From NCBI RefSeq assembly GCF_017352115.1, contig NZ_CP071448.1, positions 4,451,001 through 4,515,000 on the forward strand: DNA of 64,000 nt. Direction: 5' to 3'. Positions 1 through 9,085 of the stretch are shown here, piece by piece (the first letter of the stretch is position 1; every line of letters begins with the position of its first letter). The notes below the pieces were generated by a model. It saw only the letters and a program-made list of their open reading frames with translations. It was not told where the DNA came from and made no database searches. The DNA is from Flavobacterium endoglycinae (lineage in GTDB: Bacteria > Bacteroidota > Bacteroidia > Flavobacteriales > Flavobacteriaceae). Made by a program: the position numbers and the translations under genes.

Positions 1-530
1 GGGGTAGGGAAAAAGCAGGACCGCGAAATAAAAAGCGGCCATAAGGTCTATTCCAGCCCGACCTGGCTTTTGTGATTTTTAATGTTCTTGTGGGACGATA
101 ATGATGATTTTTCTGTAGTCTGCAGGCGGGCAGAGTTATGCAGGATCTGATTGATGCTGTGTTGTGAATTGCCGCCGTAATCTGACCTGAGTGGCCATTA
201 CCTTAAGGTGGTTTCCTGTCTGTTTTTTTAAGTTTGAAAATTATTTTAGCCTTAATTTTATATCTACGTTTATTTTTTGAGAGCTTTTTCCGCTATACGC
301 TTCAATCTTCTGCGCCGAACCCGGCGCTGAAGGATTTCCGCTGCTATCGGGGCTAAAAAGGCCGAAATGATACTTATTGAAAACGATCCACAGTGCCGCA
401 GTCGCTGTATAGTCTGTTTTTCTTCCTGCAGCCATTTTTTTTGGTAAGATAATTTTAACATGGCTTTTAAAATCCAGCTGCCCAATAGATTCGTATATCT
501 GGCTGATAAGAATCTAGGAGAACAGTGGCA
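1..530. other. Leading non-coding stretch
   Basis: No gene can be supported here. A 63-codon minus-strand frame (461 down to 270) would encode a small basic protein with a hydrophobic middle and a run of arginines near its end, but it lacks a clear ribosome binding site and is not a family I recognise, so it is not called. A purine-rich AGGAG at 516-520 belongs to the next gene. Confidence 0.3.
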
Positions 531-908
531 ATGGAAATACTTTTAATTGATGATGATCAGGATGATGTGGAAATATTCATCGATGCACTTGACCAAGTGG
601 GGGAGAACTTTATGATTTGCTCATCCGTAGATTCAATTTCAGCCCTCCACCAGCTTTCATTCTCCAATAAGCTTCCCGATGTTATTTTTTTGGATATAAA
701 TATGCCGCGAATGGACGGATATGAATTTATAAAAGAAGTAAAAAACATTGAACGTCTGAAGGATCTCGATATTATTTTGATTTCAAATCCTCCCGAGGAG
801 CTTGTAATTCCTAAAATCAGCCATTATCAAAAGGTGCGTTATCTGGCCAAACCTGCATCCTATGACAGTTTGAAGAATTCTTTAAGCCGGCTTTTGGACC
901 AGTCATAG
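531..908 (+). CDS. Single-domain response regulator (receiver only)
   Basis: Cytoplasmic receiver-domain protein of about 125 residues with no output domain. It probably acts as a phosphate-accepting partner of a sensor kinase by protein-protein contact, like CheY/Rcp1-type regulators. The acidic cluster LIDDDQDD is at the N-terminus, the phosphoacceptor Asp lies in FLDINMP, and the conserved Lys is in the AKPAS motif near residue 110; the usual Thr/Ser position falls in LISNPP. A GTG at 525 is in frame, but the ATG at 531 is preferred because AGGAG at 516-520 is better spaced from it. One of six receiver-type genes in the first 24 kb. The cognate kinase is unknown; the bacteriophytochrome at 3213 is the only intact kinase nearby. 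Confidence 0.9.
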   Translation: MEILLIDDDQDDVEIFIDALDQVGENFMICSSVDSISALHQLSFSNKLPDVIFLDINMPRMDGYEFIKEVKNIERLKDLDIILISNPPEELVIPKISHYQKVRYLAKPASYDSLKNSLSRLLDQS

Positions 909-1340
909 AACAGTGCGGTTTTGATTTTGCTCACGAAGTGTACAAACAGCGCTTGTCAGCCGTTTATTTTATCCTTATGGTATCGCGATAGCCATTTTTC
1001 CATTCTCTAGAGCAGTTGGATTTCCTGCGGGTCGCCCGTTGGGTTCGAAAGCCCGGTTATGGTTCTTGAGTAATGGAATTTTTTGTCCTCAAATAGGCAT
1101 GTGAACCGAGGCAGTTCATTATGGGAGACCAGCCAACTCCCTGTTTTTTCTTTTTTATCTCAAACTTCTTCATATCTCTTGCACTGTCAATGCTGCATTT
1201 CGTCTTTAAATTTATTCCTGTTTAAAAAACTTTAGATCCCAATGGCCTGCCTGCGCCAACATATTTGCAATAAAAGCCAATTTGTTAGTGCTCTTTGTTA
1301 ATGATAGGGATATTTGCATTTTAATTCTAAATAAATTTTT
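909..1340. other. Intergenic stretch, nothing recognised
   Basis: About 430 bases without a supported gene or RNA. A GGTTCGAA-like stretch near 1045 resembles a tRNA T-arm, but no acceptor, D or anticodon arms can be drawn around it. Confidence 0.4.
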
Positions 1341-1613
1341 ATGTCAGCCAGTAATGAAAAGATTAAAAAAGTGCCGGACGGATACACATCTGTGACGCCA
1401 TGGTTAATAACAAGGGATACTGAAAAGATGATATCATTTTTGCAGATGGTCTTTGATTCTTCAGAAATTCCAAACAGCAGAATCAAAAGTGAAGATGGGA
1501 AGATAATCCATGTCGTGGTAAAAACAGGGGACCGGCGGGGTTCGTCTGGAGGTTCTGTCCCAAATGATTTAGTTAATTACCATATACTTTTCAGGCAACC
1601 GCCGGCCGCCTAA
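1341..1613 (+). pseudogene. Truncated VOC/glyoxalase-like protein (PhnB type)
   Basis: The first about 65 residues follow the start of PhnB-like vicinal oxygen chelate proteins: a PDGYTSVTPWL segment, an amphipathic helix before VFDSSE, then EDGKIIHVVVKTGD, which is the first beta-alpha-beta-beta unit. Intact family members are about 130-150 residues. Here, after KTGD, the sequence changes to a low-complexity Arg/Gly/Ser tail with no family resemblance and ends at residue 90. Reading the other two frames past the break did not recover the missing half, so this is a truncation or recombination scar rather than a one-base slip. A strong terminator follows immediately. Confidence 0.6.
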
Positions 1614-1615
1614 GG

Positions 1616-1640
1616 ACTCCCTTTTTTAGGGAGTTTTTTC
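1616..1640 (+). terminator. Rho-independent terminator after VOC remnant
   Basis: Inverted repeat ACTCCC (1616-1621) with GGGAGT (1629-1634), followed by a run of six T (1634-1639), three bases after the stop codon of the VOC remnant. Confidence 0.75.
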
Positions 1641-1948
1641 GTTTGGTACAAGCATTCTGGATCTGCTAACTAAAATTGGAGTAAAAGTCAAGGTGTAATT
1701 TCTGCATCCATAACTTCTATAAAATTCATTATTAGTAGTAAAAAAATCTTAAAATTCCTTCTCTTTTGTGTGCGAATCTATCGTGATTCAGCAAAATTAA
1801 GAAAAAACTTCAACTAAATACAATTTCCTAATTTGGCAGAAGTGGCAGAAAACCTGAGAATAGAATTTAAGTGCCTTGTCCCGGGATAACTTTAGGGTAA
1901 TTTGGTTATAGCCAACGCAGTTATCCACATTCATAAAGAGGTGGTGTG

Positions 1949-2221
1949 TTAGGTTATCCATAGTCTGTTCAGGTATGTACTGCTGGAATATATGTTCTTC
2001 CTTAATCCTTTAAATATTAATTCAAACTCTATTTTTCTGTGTTCTAGAATCTTGCGATAATCTTGTTCCAGCTCAGGCAAATCTTTAAAACTTTCAAGAA
2101 AGCTGATAAAGATAAACCGGTATTGAAGGCCTGTAAATATTCCAGCTGAAATTATAAAGACTGCCTTACCGCGTACAATTCTTATTTGGCAGTATATTAA
2201 TTTAGCGATCTGGAGAAGTAT
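1949..2221 (-). pseudogene. Start-less reading frame resembling a TetR-family C-terminus
   Basis: An uninterrupted 90-codon frame with no start codon. Its second half contains FLESFKDLPELEQDYRK and then HRKIEFELIFKGLRK, a pattern typical of the ligand-binding C-terminal domain of TetR/AcrR regulators (acidic helix, Tyr, basic stretch, then a helix before a final LW motif). The N-terminal DNA-binding half is absent. Probably a decayed regulator fragment. The family assignment is by eye only. Confidence 0.3.
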
Positions 2222-2669
2222 CTAAAAAAATGATCAAAGTAATGATTAGTCATAGAAATTACAAACCATGAAGTCCAACTTAATAGTAAAAATAGATTTT
2301 TTTCTTCTGAAATTTACAAGCCGGTTTTACATTTGAGATATTTATCACTGACCGATTATTTAAATTATATAATATAAAGCATGTAATACGTAAAACAGCA
2401 GGCTTAAAAAATGTATAATTTTGTGTGTGTTTACAAATTATCTTTGGCATGCTCGTTAACATTAATTAATTAGCATTGAAAAGTGCTTTATTATAGCCAT
2501 ACTTGGCTTTGCTGGCTCGTAAACACACTTACTAAATAGCAAACGGATTAAATTTGTTTACTTATATACAAGTTGAAATGTAATATTTGGTATATTTTGA
2601 AAAGTAATTTGCAAATATTAATGAATCTTTTTGATCGTATGGAAAAGGTTTGGCGCAATATATATAGTT
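2222..2669. other. AT-rich intergenic stretch before receiver gene
   Basis: No supported gene. Very AT-rich, with short non-coding frames only. It should contain the promoter of the receiver/phytochrome pair that follows, but no convincing TAnnTTTG element was found. Confidence 0.35.
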
Positions 2670-3125
2670 ATGAATAAAAAAATAATTTTACTGGTGGACG
2701 ATGACTATGATGATTTGGAATTTTTCAAGTGGGCTATGGCAGGAACAGAAGAAACTTTTTCACTTAAATTTGTTGACAGCGGTGATGCTGCACTTCGTCT
2801 GCTTTCCGGCTTGGAGCAACTGCCGGATTTAATACTGCTGGATGCGGGTATGCCGAAAATGAATGGCTGGGAATTATTAAAGCAGATCAAAATGGATCAT
2901 AGATTTACCAAAGTGCCTATCATTATGATGGCAACTTCCTCTCGAAGGCAGGGGATCGAACAGGCCAAACTACTGGGCGCTAAGGCATACATAATCAAGC
3001 CTTCTGACTTTCAAGAGTTGAAATCAATAATGAATCAGCTTTGCATCGGTATACAGACTAATCTTGATAATACAATTGCGAGTCTGCGCTGTAACCTTCC
3101 AGAGAATATTTACAATTTTAATTAG
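2670..3125 (+). CDS. Single-domain response regulator, likely phytochrome partner
   Basis: Receiver-domain protein of about 151 residues. The acidic patch LVDDDYDD opens the protein, the phosphoacceptor Asp is in LLDAGMPKM, the Thr/Ser switch is in MMATSS, and the conserved Lys is in IIKPSD. A TTG at 2631 would add 13 residues; the ATG at 2670 is chosen because the domain begins just after it. A C-terminal tail of about 25 residues lies outside the domain. The gene ends 87 bases upstream of the bacteriophytochrome kinase on the same strand. Phytochrome kinases often signal through such small receivers, so it is the best candidate for the cognate acceptor; that pairing is inferred from position alone. 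Confidence 0.9.
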   Translation: MNKKIILLVDDDYDDLEFFKWAMAGTEETFSLKFVDSGDAALRLLSGLEQLPDLILLDAGMPKMNGWELLKQIKMDHRFTKVPIIMMATSSRRQGIEQAKLLGAKAYIIKPSDFQELKSIMNQLCIGIQTNLDNTIASLRCNLPENIYNFN

Positions 3126-3212
3126 TCTTTAATTAAAAATGAATATTTTATAAGACCGAGTGTAAATCTTCCTGCTTAAAAACAGCCACTCACAAAATTT
3201 TAATTCCAAATA

Positions 3213-5480
3213 ATGAATATTAAAGATATAGTTAACCGAGATCTGGTAACATTAACCAATTGCGATCAGGAGCCCATACATATTCCCGGGAAGATACAGC
3301 CCCACGGTTTTTTGCTGGGACTCACCAATAGCTGGACAATAGACTATTGCACAGATAATATTTCCTTTTTCATTAATTTAAGCCACATCGAGGCTCTGGG
3401 TAATAAATTTGAATCTGTTTTTGGGAGCAGGGCGCAGGAACTGCTTTTCAATTATATAAATTCGGATACGGTACAAGACGTATTTCCTCTTGAAATAGAG
3501 CTGCTGGATAAAAAATTTCAGGTCAATGTCCACAAAAGTCATGATATATATGTTCTCGAAGCTGAACCTCAGTTTGACAGACAAATTCTGGGGGACGTTT
3601 ATACCCAGACCATTCAGTTTGTAACCCAGATGAACAGCACCAAATCATTGAAAGATCTATGTGCTCTGGTCGCAGAAGGCACCCGTGAAATAACAGGCTA
3701 TGACCGTGTTATGATTTATCGCTTTGACGAGCAGTATAACGGGGAGGTATATGCAGAAAGCTGCAGAAAAGACCTTGAGCCGTTTTTTGGACTGCATTAT
3801 CCTCATACAGATATTCCGGTTCAGGCCAGGGAATTGTACATAAGGAACCAGATGAGATTAATTGTTGATATTAATTATGAGGCTGTTCCTATTTTTACTG
3901 TAGACGACAAATTAGATAAAAACCTTGATTTAAGCCTGTCCGTTTTAAGAAGTACATCTCCCATCCATGTACAGTATCTTAAAAACATGGGGGTTGGTGC
4001 CACACTTACGATTTCTCTTCTTCATCATGGCCGTCTATGGGGACTGATTGCCTGCCATCATTATTCAAAAAAAAATATCTCACCTGCAGTAAGGCTGGCG
4101 GCTAAACTGCAGGGGCAGTTTATTACTTCCCAGATAGATATAAGGGAGTCCAATGACGAAAATCTTGATGCAAGGAAAACCATTGAGGCTTTGGAGCATA
4201 TAACAGCGATTGATCTGCCTTTGGCAGAGAACTCACTTGAAACTGTTATTGAGCTTCCCGAATTGCTTGCTCTCTGCAATGCTGCAGGTGTTTCGATCCT
4301 ATTCAGAAATAAAATCTACAAAAATGGACTAACGCCAGAAGATCACCATATTGTTGCTTTTGCGGCGCTGGTTGAACAAAGGAAGTCCGATGATTTTTAT
4401 GTAACAAGAAATGTAGGTGACCAGTTTCCTGAACTGGAAAACTCTCCTGATTTTGCAGGAGCGATTTATCATTCGCTTGGAGGGTCAAATCATATTATTT
4501 GGTATAGACCCGAAACTATCTCCGAAATCAACTGGGCAGGTGATCCCGAAAAAAGCATAGTTAAGGACCAACACGGTCTGCATCCTCGAAATTCATTTAA
4601 CAGCTGGAAACAGATTGTCAAAGGCCACAGTAGTATCTGGAAAAAGTACGAACTGAATTCAGCGGCAAAATTTGCGCACTCCCTTCATAAGAATTTGATC
4701 ATGATATTGTTAAGTGAAGAGGAAGAAAAATACAGGCGTCAAAGCGAGGTTTTGCGAGAGACTAATTCTGAACTGGAAAATATAAACTGGATCAGCACGC
4801 ATGATCTGCAGGAGCCTCTGAGAAAAATACAGATGATTACCTCAAAGCTGCTTGCTGACAAACGATTATCATCTTCAGACCCTGAGATTGATTCGCTTGA
4901 ACGCGTTTCAAAATCTGCAACAAGAATGCGAGAGCTGCTTCAGGATATTTTGAAATACACCCGTATTAAAAATACAAGGGAGGCTGCCGAAAAAATAGAT
5001 CTTAATTTAATTTTTGAATCTGCAGCAGAGGAATGCAGCGAGCTGATAGAGCAAAAAAATGCCGTTATCCACTGCGAGCAGCTTCCGGAAGTCAGTGCTA
5101 TAGGTTTTTTAATGAAGCAGTTATTTTTAAATATCATCCAAAATTCATTAAAGTATGCGTCGCTGGACCGCTCGCCAGTCATAACAATTACAGCTTCTCA
5201 GGAGCCTGTGATAATAAAAGATCGTTTCAATGTATATTGCCACTGGGTTAAATTTTCAGATAATGGAATAGGTTTTGACCAAATGTACTCAGAATCCATA
5301 TTTAAAGTGTTCACAAGACTTCATAATCAGCAGGAATACAGCGGTTCGGGAATCGGTCTGGCATTATGTAAAAAAATAATGCAGTCACTGGGAGGCAGCA
5401 TTTCGGCCGAAGGAGCAGTGGGTGAAGGCGCGTCCATTACCATTTATTTCCCATGTGATCCTGATGATACTCTAATTTAA
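3213..5480 (+). CDS. bphP: Bacteriophytochrome (biliverdin-binding red/far-red light sensor histidine kinase)
   Basis: A 755-residue cytoplasmic photoreceptor kinase. The order is PAS, GAF, PHY, HisKA, HATPase. The biliverdin-attachment Cys is Cys17 in NCDQEPIHIPG, followed by the family motif IQPHG. The GAF chromophore-pocket motif reads PHTDIP in place of the common PASDIP. The PHY tongue is visible as WYRPE and WAGDP. The phosphoacceptor is His530 in STHDLQEPLRK. The ATPase N-box is IIQNSLKYA, and the G boxes are DNGIGFD and GSGIGLAL. All catalytic elements are present, so it should autophosphorylate in a light-dependent way. No heme oxygenase gene for making biliverdin is visible in this window. 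The likely partner is the receiver gene immediately upstream. Confidence 0.96.
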   Translation: MNIKDIVNRDLVTLTNCDQEPIHIPGKIQPHGFLLGLTNSWTIDYCTDNISFFINLSHIEALGNKFESVFGSRAQELLFNYINSDTVQDVFPLEIELLDKKFQVNVHKSHDIYVLEAEPQFDRQILGDVYTQTIQFVTQMNSTKSLKDLCALVAEGTREITGYDRVMIYRFDEQYNGEVYAESCRKDLEPFFGLHYPHTDIPVQARELYIRNQMRLIVDINYEAVPIFTVDDKLDKNLDLSLSVLRSTSPIHVQYLKNMGVGATLTISLLHHGRLWGLIACHHYSKKNISPAVRLAAKLQGQFITSQIDIRESNDENLDARKTIEALEHITAIDLPLAENSLETVIELPELLALCNAAGVSILFRNKIYKNGLTPEDHHIVAFAALVEQRKSDDFYVTRNVGDQFPELENSPDFAGAIYHSLGGSNHIIWYRPETISEINWAGDPEKSIVKDQHGLHPRNSFNSWKQIVKGHSSIWKKYELNSAAKFAHSLHKNLIMILLSEEEEKYRRQSEVLRETNSELENINWISTHDLQEPLRKIQMITSKLLADKRLSSSDPEIDSLERVSKSATRMRELLQDILKYTRIKNTREAAEKIDLNLIFESAAEECSELIEQKNAVIHCEQLPEVSAIGFLMKQLFLNIIQNSLKYASLDRSPVITITASQEPVIIKDRFNVYCHWVKFSDNGIGFDQMYSESIFKVFTRLHNQQEYSGSGIGLALCKKIMQSLGGSISAEGAVGEGASITIYFPCDPDDTLI

Positions 5481-6265
5481 CACTTGATGGATAAACAGGG
5501 ATGTGTTGATCAAAATTAATATAGAGATAAAGTTGTAAAATTCTCTCGTTGAATGATTAAATGATCTTTGAAATTAGTCTCTGGCTTTCTGGGGAAATTT
5601 TTGCAAAAATCAATTTTTAAAAGAATAAGCATTTCCAAGAGATTGCAGAATTGTCCGGAAATCAGACATGTATTGGGATAGGTCAGTTTTCAGAGGAATA
5701 CAAGATAAAAAATAGAATTTTTGTTCCCATGATTGTTTGTATTAACATTTCTTATCGATTGCCGCTATGATAATTACAGTAGCGGCTCATATCTTAAATT
5801 TATGAACTTTTAAGATGTTCGGAGTATTAATGTTTCGAACTTAGATGTTTAAGAAGTTCTAATTCGGTGTTTTAGTTAATTTCTAATATTTAAGTGTGAT
5901 GATTTTGCAGCCAATTCATATTACCATTAATACAAAATAATATTTTACCAACATCTGGTATACAGTTTCGAACCTAAGCTTGTACGGATTTTATTTTACT
6001 GCATTTCTGCTTTTTAAAATGCGATGTGCCACAAATCTGCCATTAAAATTGAGCAGTTTTCAAGATGATAAAATAAATTTCTAATTAATAAGTTTGTTGA
6101 AAAACTGGAATGTAAACAGGGAGTAATGTGTTGATTTTTAACTGATTAAATATTTTTTTTTTAGATCCGAAAACTTTTGAGATCTAATAGTAGACAAATC
6201 TTTAATTTAGTAGTCTTTTTACTCCTTATTTTGCAGATTTATTTGTACCTTTTTTGTGTCATTGT
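5481..6265. other. Long intergenic stretch with gene debris
   Basis: No intact gene. Around 5630-5670 the plus strand can be read as HFQEIAELSGN followed by QTCIGIG, loosely like the HTH of sigma-70 region 4 (EIAE-x-TG-x-S-x-N-T), but it is very short and interrupted. From 5958 onward it contains a diverged copy of a dispersed repeat, listed separately. Confidence 0.35.
5958..6080. repeat. Diverged intergenic repeat, copy A
   Basis: Shares GTATACAG-TTCGAACCTAA, then GCGATGTGC and CTGCCA, then TTTTCAAGAT, in the same order and spacing as 45008-45126. The blocks between are similar in length but diverged. On the minus strand one frame ends with SLGSKLYT here and ALGSNLYT in the other copy, so the repeat may derive from a decayed coding sequence. 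Confidence 0.5.
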
Positions 6266-6294
6266 TTTGTAATGTACCGTTATATATAGGTTTG
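6266..6294 (+). promoter_or_regulatory. Bacteroidota-type promoter
   Basis: TTTG at 6266-6269, a 17-base spacer, then TAGGTTTG at 6287-6294, which matches the Bacteroidota sigma consensus (TTTG / TAnnTTTG). It points toward the small frame at 6403 and the recombinase remnant. A second TAGCTTTG occurs at 6337-6344 without a good upstream partner. Confidence 0.55.
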
Positions 6295-6402
6295 TTACTT
6301 TGTTTAACTGCGCAGAATAAATGCGTACTTCTTGCATAGCTTTGAATTGTTATAAGATAAATATTTTATGATCGATTTTATAAATTATAAAAACACAGTA
6401 TT

Positions 6403-6501
6403 ATGAACAGATCAATTACATTTATGGAAAAGCTATCCGCTGGATATTCACTTGCTGACCTTGGATACGTGATAAGGGAAGACAGCAGGACTATCAAATA
6501 A
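6403..6501 (+). CDS. Possible 32-residue small protein
   Basis: Short frame starting MNRSITFMEKLSAG, about 110 bases downstream of a good promoter-like element and 22 bases before the next frame. No family is recognised. It could be a leader peptide or part of the same decayed gene as the frame at 6524. Support is limited to its position. Confidence 0.2.
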   Translation: MNRSITFMEKLSAGYSLADLGYVIREDSRTIK

Positions 6502-6523
6502 AAAGCGTGAGATTGGAAAAGCA

Positions 6524-6970
6524 ATGGACGGATCAATTGACAGAAGCTTAAATGCACATAGGCTTTTTTCTGAAGGAAAAATTGATTATGATGATTATTT
6601 TATGATAAAAGAAAACTGTAAAGCTTATTTGAAAAAATATGCTTCGGAATTGCGTGAGCTGGCCTTAAATGCAGGGTCAGGGATTTATGCAAAGAATGCA
6701 GGTGATAGTATATTCCATCGCTTAGCAGAGGTCTACGAGCTGTCAGATGTATTAGTGAAACAAAGAATTGCGAGGCTGTTTTTTCCTGAAAAAGTAATTG
6801 CTGACGCAAATATTTTCAATATGCTTCCAGAATTTATAAAAAAAATATTCGGGTTAGAATCACTTAAAGATAGCCCAATGAAAGATCGGGATTTTAATGA
6901 GGAGATGATAAATAATTTTCTAAATGAGATTGCATTGTTAGCCTTTGAGCAGCAGTTGAAAACAAATTAA
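6524..6970 (+). pseudogene. C-terminal remnant resembling a serine site-specific recombinase
   Basis: A 148-residue frame lacking any N-terminal resolvase domain. It begins with a helical segment, RLFSEGKIDYDDYFMIKEN, which matches the linker pattern of large serine recombinases in Bacteroidota. It later carries KQRIARLFFPEKV, similar to the SxYPEKLTF segment near the end of those enzymes. Intact members are about 500 residues. If correct, this is the tail of an integrase left after loss of the catalytic part, which would fit the other broken genes nearby. The start codon is probably not meaningful. An unrelated small hypothetical protein remains possible. Confidence 0.4.
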
Positions 6971-7088
6971 GAGAATGTATATAATGAGGAGAACAAAATA
7001 TTTGATTTAAATTGGAAGCCGTAAAATTTGGCAGAAATGGCGTCAAATCAGTGTTTGATTCTTTTGAACGTAAATTCGTACTAGTAAA

Positions 7089-7123
7089 TTACATAATTCC
7101 CATTTTTAGCATGGAAATTGTCA
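7089..7123. repeat. Degenerate copy of a palindromic hairpin element
   Basis: TTACATAATTCCCAT (7089-7103) followed after a short loop by ATGGAAATTGT (7111-7121). The left arm is identical to that of the perfect hairpin at 8693-8731, and the right arm has decayed. Confidence 0.5.
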
Positions 7124-7294
7124 AACTATTTTACTTTTAATTTTTTCGTAATTATGATAGAACTATCTTTAAACATTATTAACCGGATAACGAATGTAAT
7201 TCCATTTTTTAAAAATTTACAAAGGATTATAGAAATATAAGCGGCTGCGGATTCTTAGATTATAGTTTTATGTTTGCCTGACAAACTAAATATA

Positions 7295-7747
7295 ATGCAC
7301 GAGCCTGAAAATTCCAAAAAGGTTGTATGTATTGCTGACCATGATGAGGACGACCGAATGCTGCTCCATGAGGCATTACTTAGCCTAAATCAGCCATGTG
7401 AGATTCTAGAGATCAGCACAAGAGACCAGCTTACAGACCAGTTATCTAAATTGTCTGATATTTTTCCTGATTTTATTTTTCTTAATACCGGTATGACTGG
7501 CATAGAGATGGTTCATTGCATTGAAACGATCAGGAAGGAAACCGGATCAGGCATGAAAGCAAAGATCATTATTTATTCCACTGACAGCGATAGGTCCAGC
7601 ATCGAAAAAGCATTTGAACTGGGAGCAGATTTTTATGCTGTCAAGCCGAGTAATTATAAAGATCTTAAAAAGCTTGCAGGAACTGTAATAGAAATGGAAT
7701 GGGAGACTTCTGAGGAAGAAAGCAGGATATTTCACATTGGATTTTAA
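7295..7747 (+). CDS. Receiver-domain protein with Asn in place of the phosphoacceptor Asp
   Basis: A 150-residue receiver-only protein, closely related in layout to the one at 23596 (both have DEDDRML near the start, ELGADFYAVKPS around the conserved Lys, and a final IE(M/I)(E/D)W tail). The acidic cluster is kept as ADHDEDD, but the phosphorylation site reads FLNTGM where the paralogue has FLDINM, so normal Asp phosphorylation should not be possible. The Lys (AVKPS) and switch Ser/Thr (IYSTD) are kept. The ATG at 7295 is chosen over the in-frame TTG at 7274. It may be an inactive adaptor, a constitutive mimic or a degenerating copy. Confidence 0.85.
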   Translation: MHEPENSKKVVCIADHDEDDRMLLHEALLSLNQPCEILEISTRDQLTDQLSKLSDIFPDFIFLNTGMTGIEMVHCIETIRKETGSGMKAKIIIYSTDSDRSSIEKAFELGADFYAVKPSNYKDLKKLAGTVIEMEWETSEEESRIFHIGF

Positions 7748-8093
7748 TATTTAGGCATGCTGTCTTATTTCTATCGCACACACGCTTTTTTCAGTCTTCT
7801 AATGTTATATTATGCTTGGCTTTATAGACGATTTTGAATATCGGCAGAAAATTTGCAGGAAGATAGATGCACGGAAGAAAATTATGCGGCAACATTCTTC
7901 ATAAAATTTTGACTGGCAGATTTTGCGTAAATCTGTCTTGGCTTTTGTGGCGTAAATGTTTAAAATCCATTATTATTTTGTGATGAATAAATTCGACTTT
8001 TCTTGGATTAATGAAAAAATTGGATAGCACACAGTATGATACTTGGAGTGCCTAATTAATTTTCCGCCATTTTTTAGTGACCCAAAGGAGTCT
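7748..8093. other. Convergent intergenic stretch
   Basis: Lies between the convergent genes at 7295 and 8094. Apart from a 7-bp hairpin (CAGATTT 7917-7923 with AAATCTG 7929-7935) lacking a T tract, nothing is recognised. Confidence 0.4.
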
Positions 8094-8555
8094 TTATATC
8101 TTGACGTGAAAATTTTCAAAAGCTGGCTGGAGATTATCGGACTGCGACACTAAAGATAATGCTTTTTTTATAAGAATAGGAAGATGGCTGTATACAACTG
8201 GTTTTGTGATAAAATAATTTGCCCCAAGGGAATACATTTTTTCGATATCCGCAGTATTGCTGCTGGTGCTGAAAACAATAATGATATGCTTTTTTAAGGC
8301 ATCCGAATTTCTGATTTTTATAAGACATTCCTCTCCAGACATAATAGGCATATTAAGATCTAGGAAGACCAGCTCTGATTTAGGAGTTTGGGGATTTTCA
8401 AGAAGACTGATCAATTTGGCTCCATCATGCATAATGGAGAGTTTCATATCAGGAAATTGGTCCCTGACTGCTTCGGCAAAAAAGTCGCAGTCATCGATAT
8501 CGTCGTCTGCCAGCAAAATGTGATTAAATAACCTTTGGGTCATATTTTTTTGCAT
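8094..8555 (-). CDS. Single-domain response regulator
   Basis: A receiver-only protein of about 153 residues with all active-site positions: acidic LLADDDIDD, phosphoacceptor Asp in FLDLNMPIM, Ser/Thr in VFSTSS, and Lys in ITKPVV. A TTG at 8573 is in frame, but the ATG at 8555 (or 8543) gives a more usual start. It is transcribed divergently from its neighbours and has no adjacent kinase. Confidence 0.9.
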   Translation of the reverse strand: MQKNMTQRLFNHILLADDDIDDCDFFAEAVRDQFPDMKLSIMHDGAKLISLLENPQTPKSELVFLDLNMPIMSGEECLIKIRNSDALKKHIIIVFSTSSNTADIEKMYSLGANYFITKPVVYSHLPILIKKALSLVSQSDNLQPAFENFHVKI

Positions 8556-8692
8556 TAATTCAACATAAATCAAATGTACGGCTTTTCAAGTCAATTGCAA
8601 AATACGGATTTACTGGAGCAGTGCATATTTCTAACTGCATAAAACCGTATTTCGCGGAAATGCAACAGCTATAGGAAAATAGGATTTAATTT

Positions 8693-8731
8693 CTTACATA
8701 ATTCCCATGTTTGACATGGGAATTATGTAAG
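8693..8731. repeat. Perfect 17-bp inverted repeat
   Basis: CTTACATAATTCCCATG (8693-8709) and its exact reverse complement (8715-8731) flank a five-base loop TTTGA. It lies between two minus-strand genes and is not followed by a clear T tract on either side. A decayed relative is at 7089-7123, which points to a small dispersed palindrome rather than an ordinary terminator. Confidence 0.75.
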
Positions 8732-8765
8732 TTTTGTTAAATTATAAATTTTTGAGAGTAGTCTG

Positions 8766-9085
8766 CTATAAAAAAGGATAGTAATAAAAATACTTACTCC
8801 AAATATCGTTAATGACATCAGGCTTTGGACCATAAATTCGGGTAACAAACATGAATTTTTCATTTTTTGAGTGGGAAGCCAATTGCTTTCTTTATCCTTT
8901 CCCAGTGAGGTACTCTGTAGGTAGATAATCAAATCCCCGTTGGCTTCATATTTCAGCCCTTTGGTTTTATTAATGATAGAGTATCGGTCAATTGTATTTG
9001 GAACCATAAAACGTTCTGGGGGCTTATACATTGTAATGCTCCAGAAATATTTTGCTTCAGAAGGTTCTTTTTGGATATAGATCCT
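8766..9085 (-). pseudogene. DUF1254/DUF1214-type protein fragment, frameshifted
   Basis: Reading from about 9085 leftward, the frame gives AKYFWSITMYKPPERFMVPN, then DRYSI, TKGLKY and KDKESNWLPT, which follow the C-terminal (DUF1214) part of DUF1254/1214 proteins. At the run of six T at 8863-8868 the frame breaks. Shifting by one base restores EKFMFVTRIYGPKPD followed by VINDIW, the expected next block. The N-terminal two-thirds of the roughly 450-residue family is missing, so this is a decayed 3' fragment, not just a sequencing slip. Confidence 0.75.

Noticed and set aside
1040..1060. GGTTCGAA-like T-arm, also at 5968 and 45016 on the opposite strand.
   Set aside because: No acceptor, D or anticodon stems could be formed around any of the three; the latter two belong to the dispersed repeat.
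1921..1962. TTATCCACA and TTATCCATA, resembling DnaA boxes.
   Set aside because: Only two sites, no AT-rich unwinding block with further boxes, and no dnaA or replication gene nearby; chance matches are likely.
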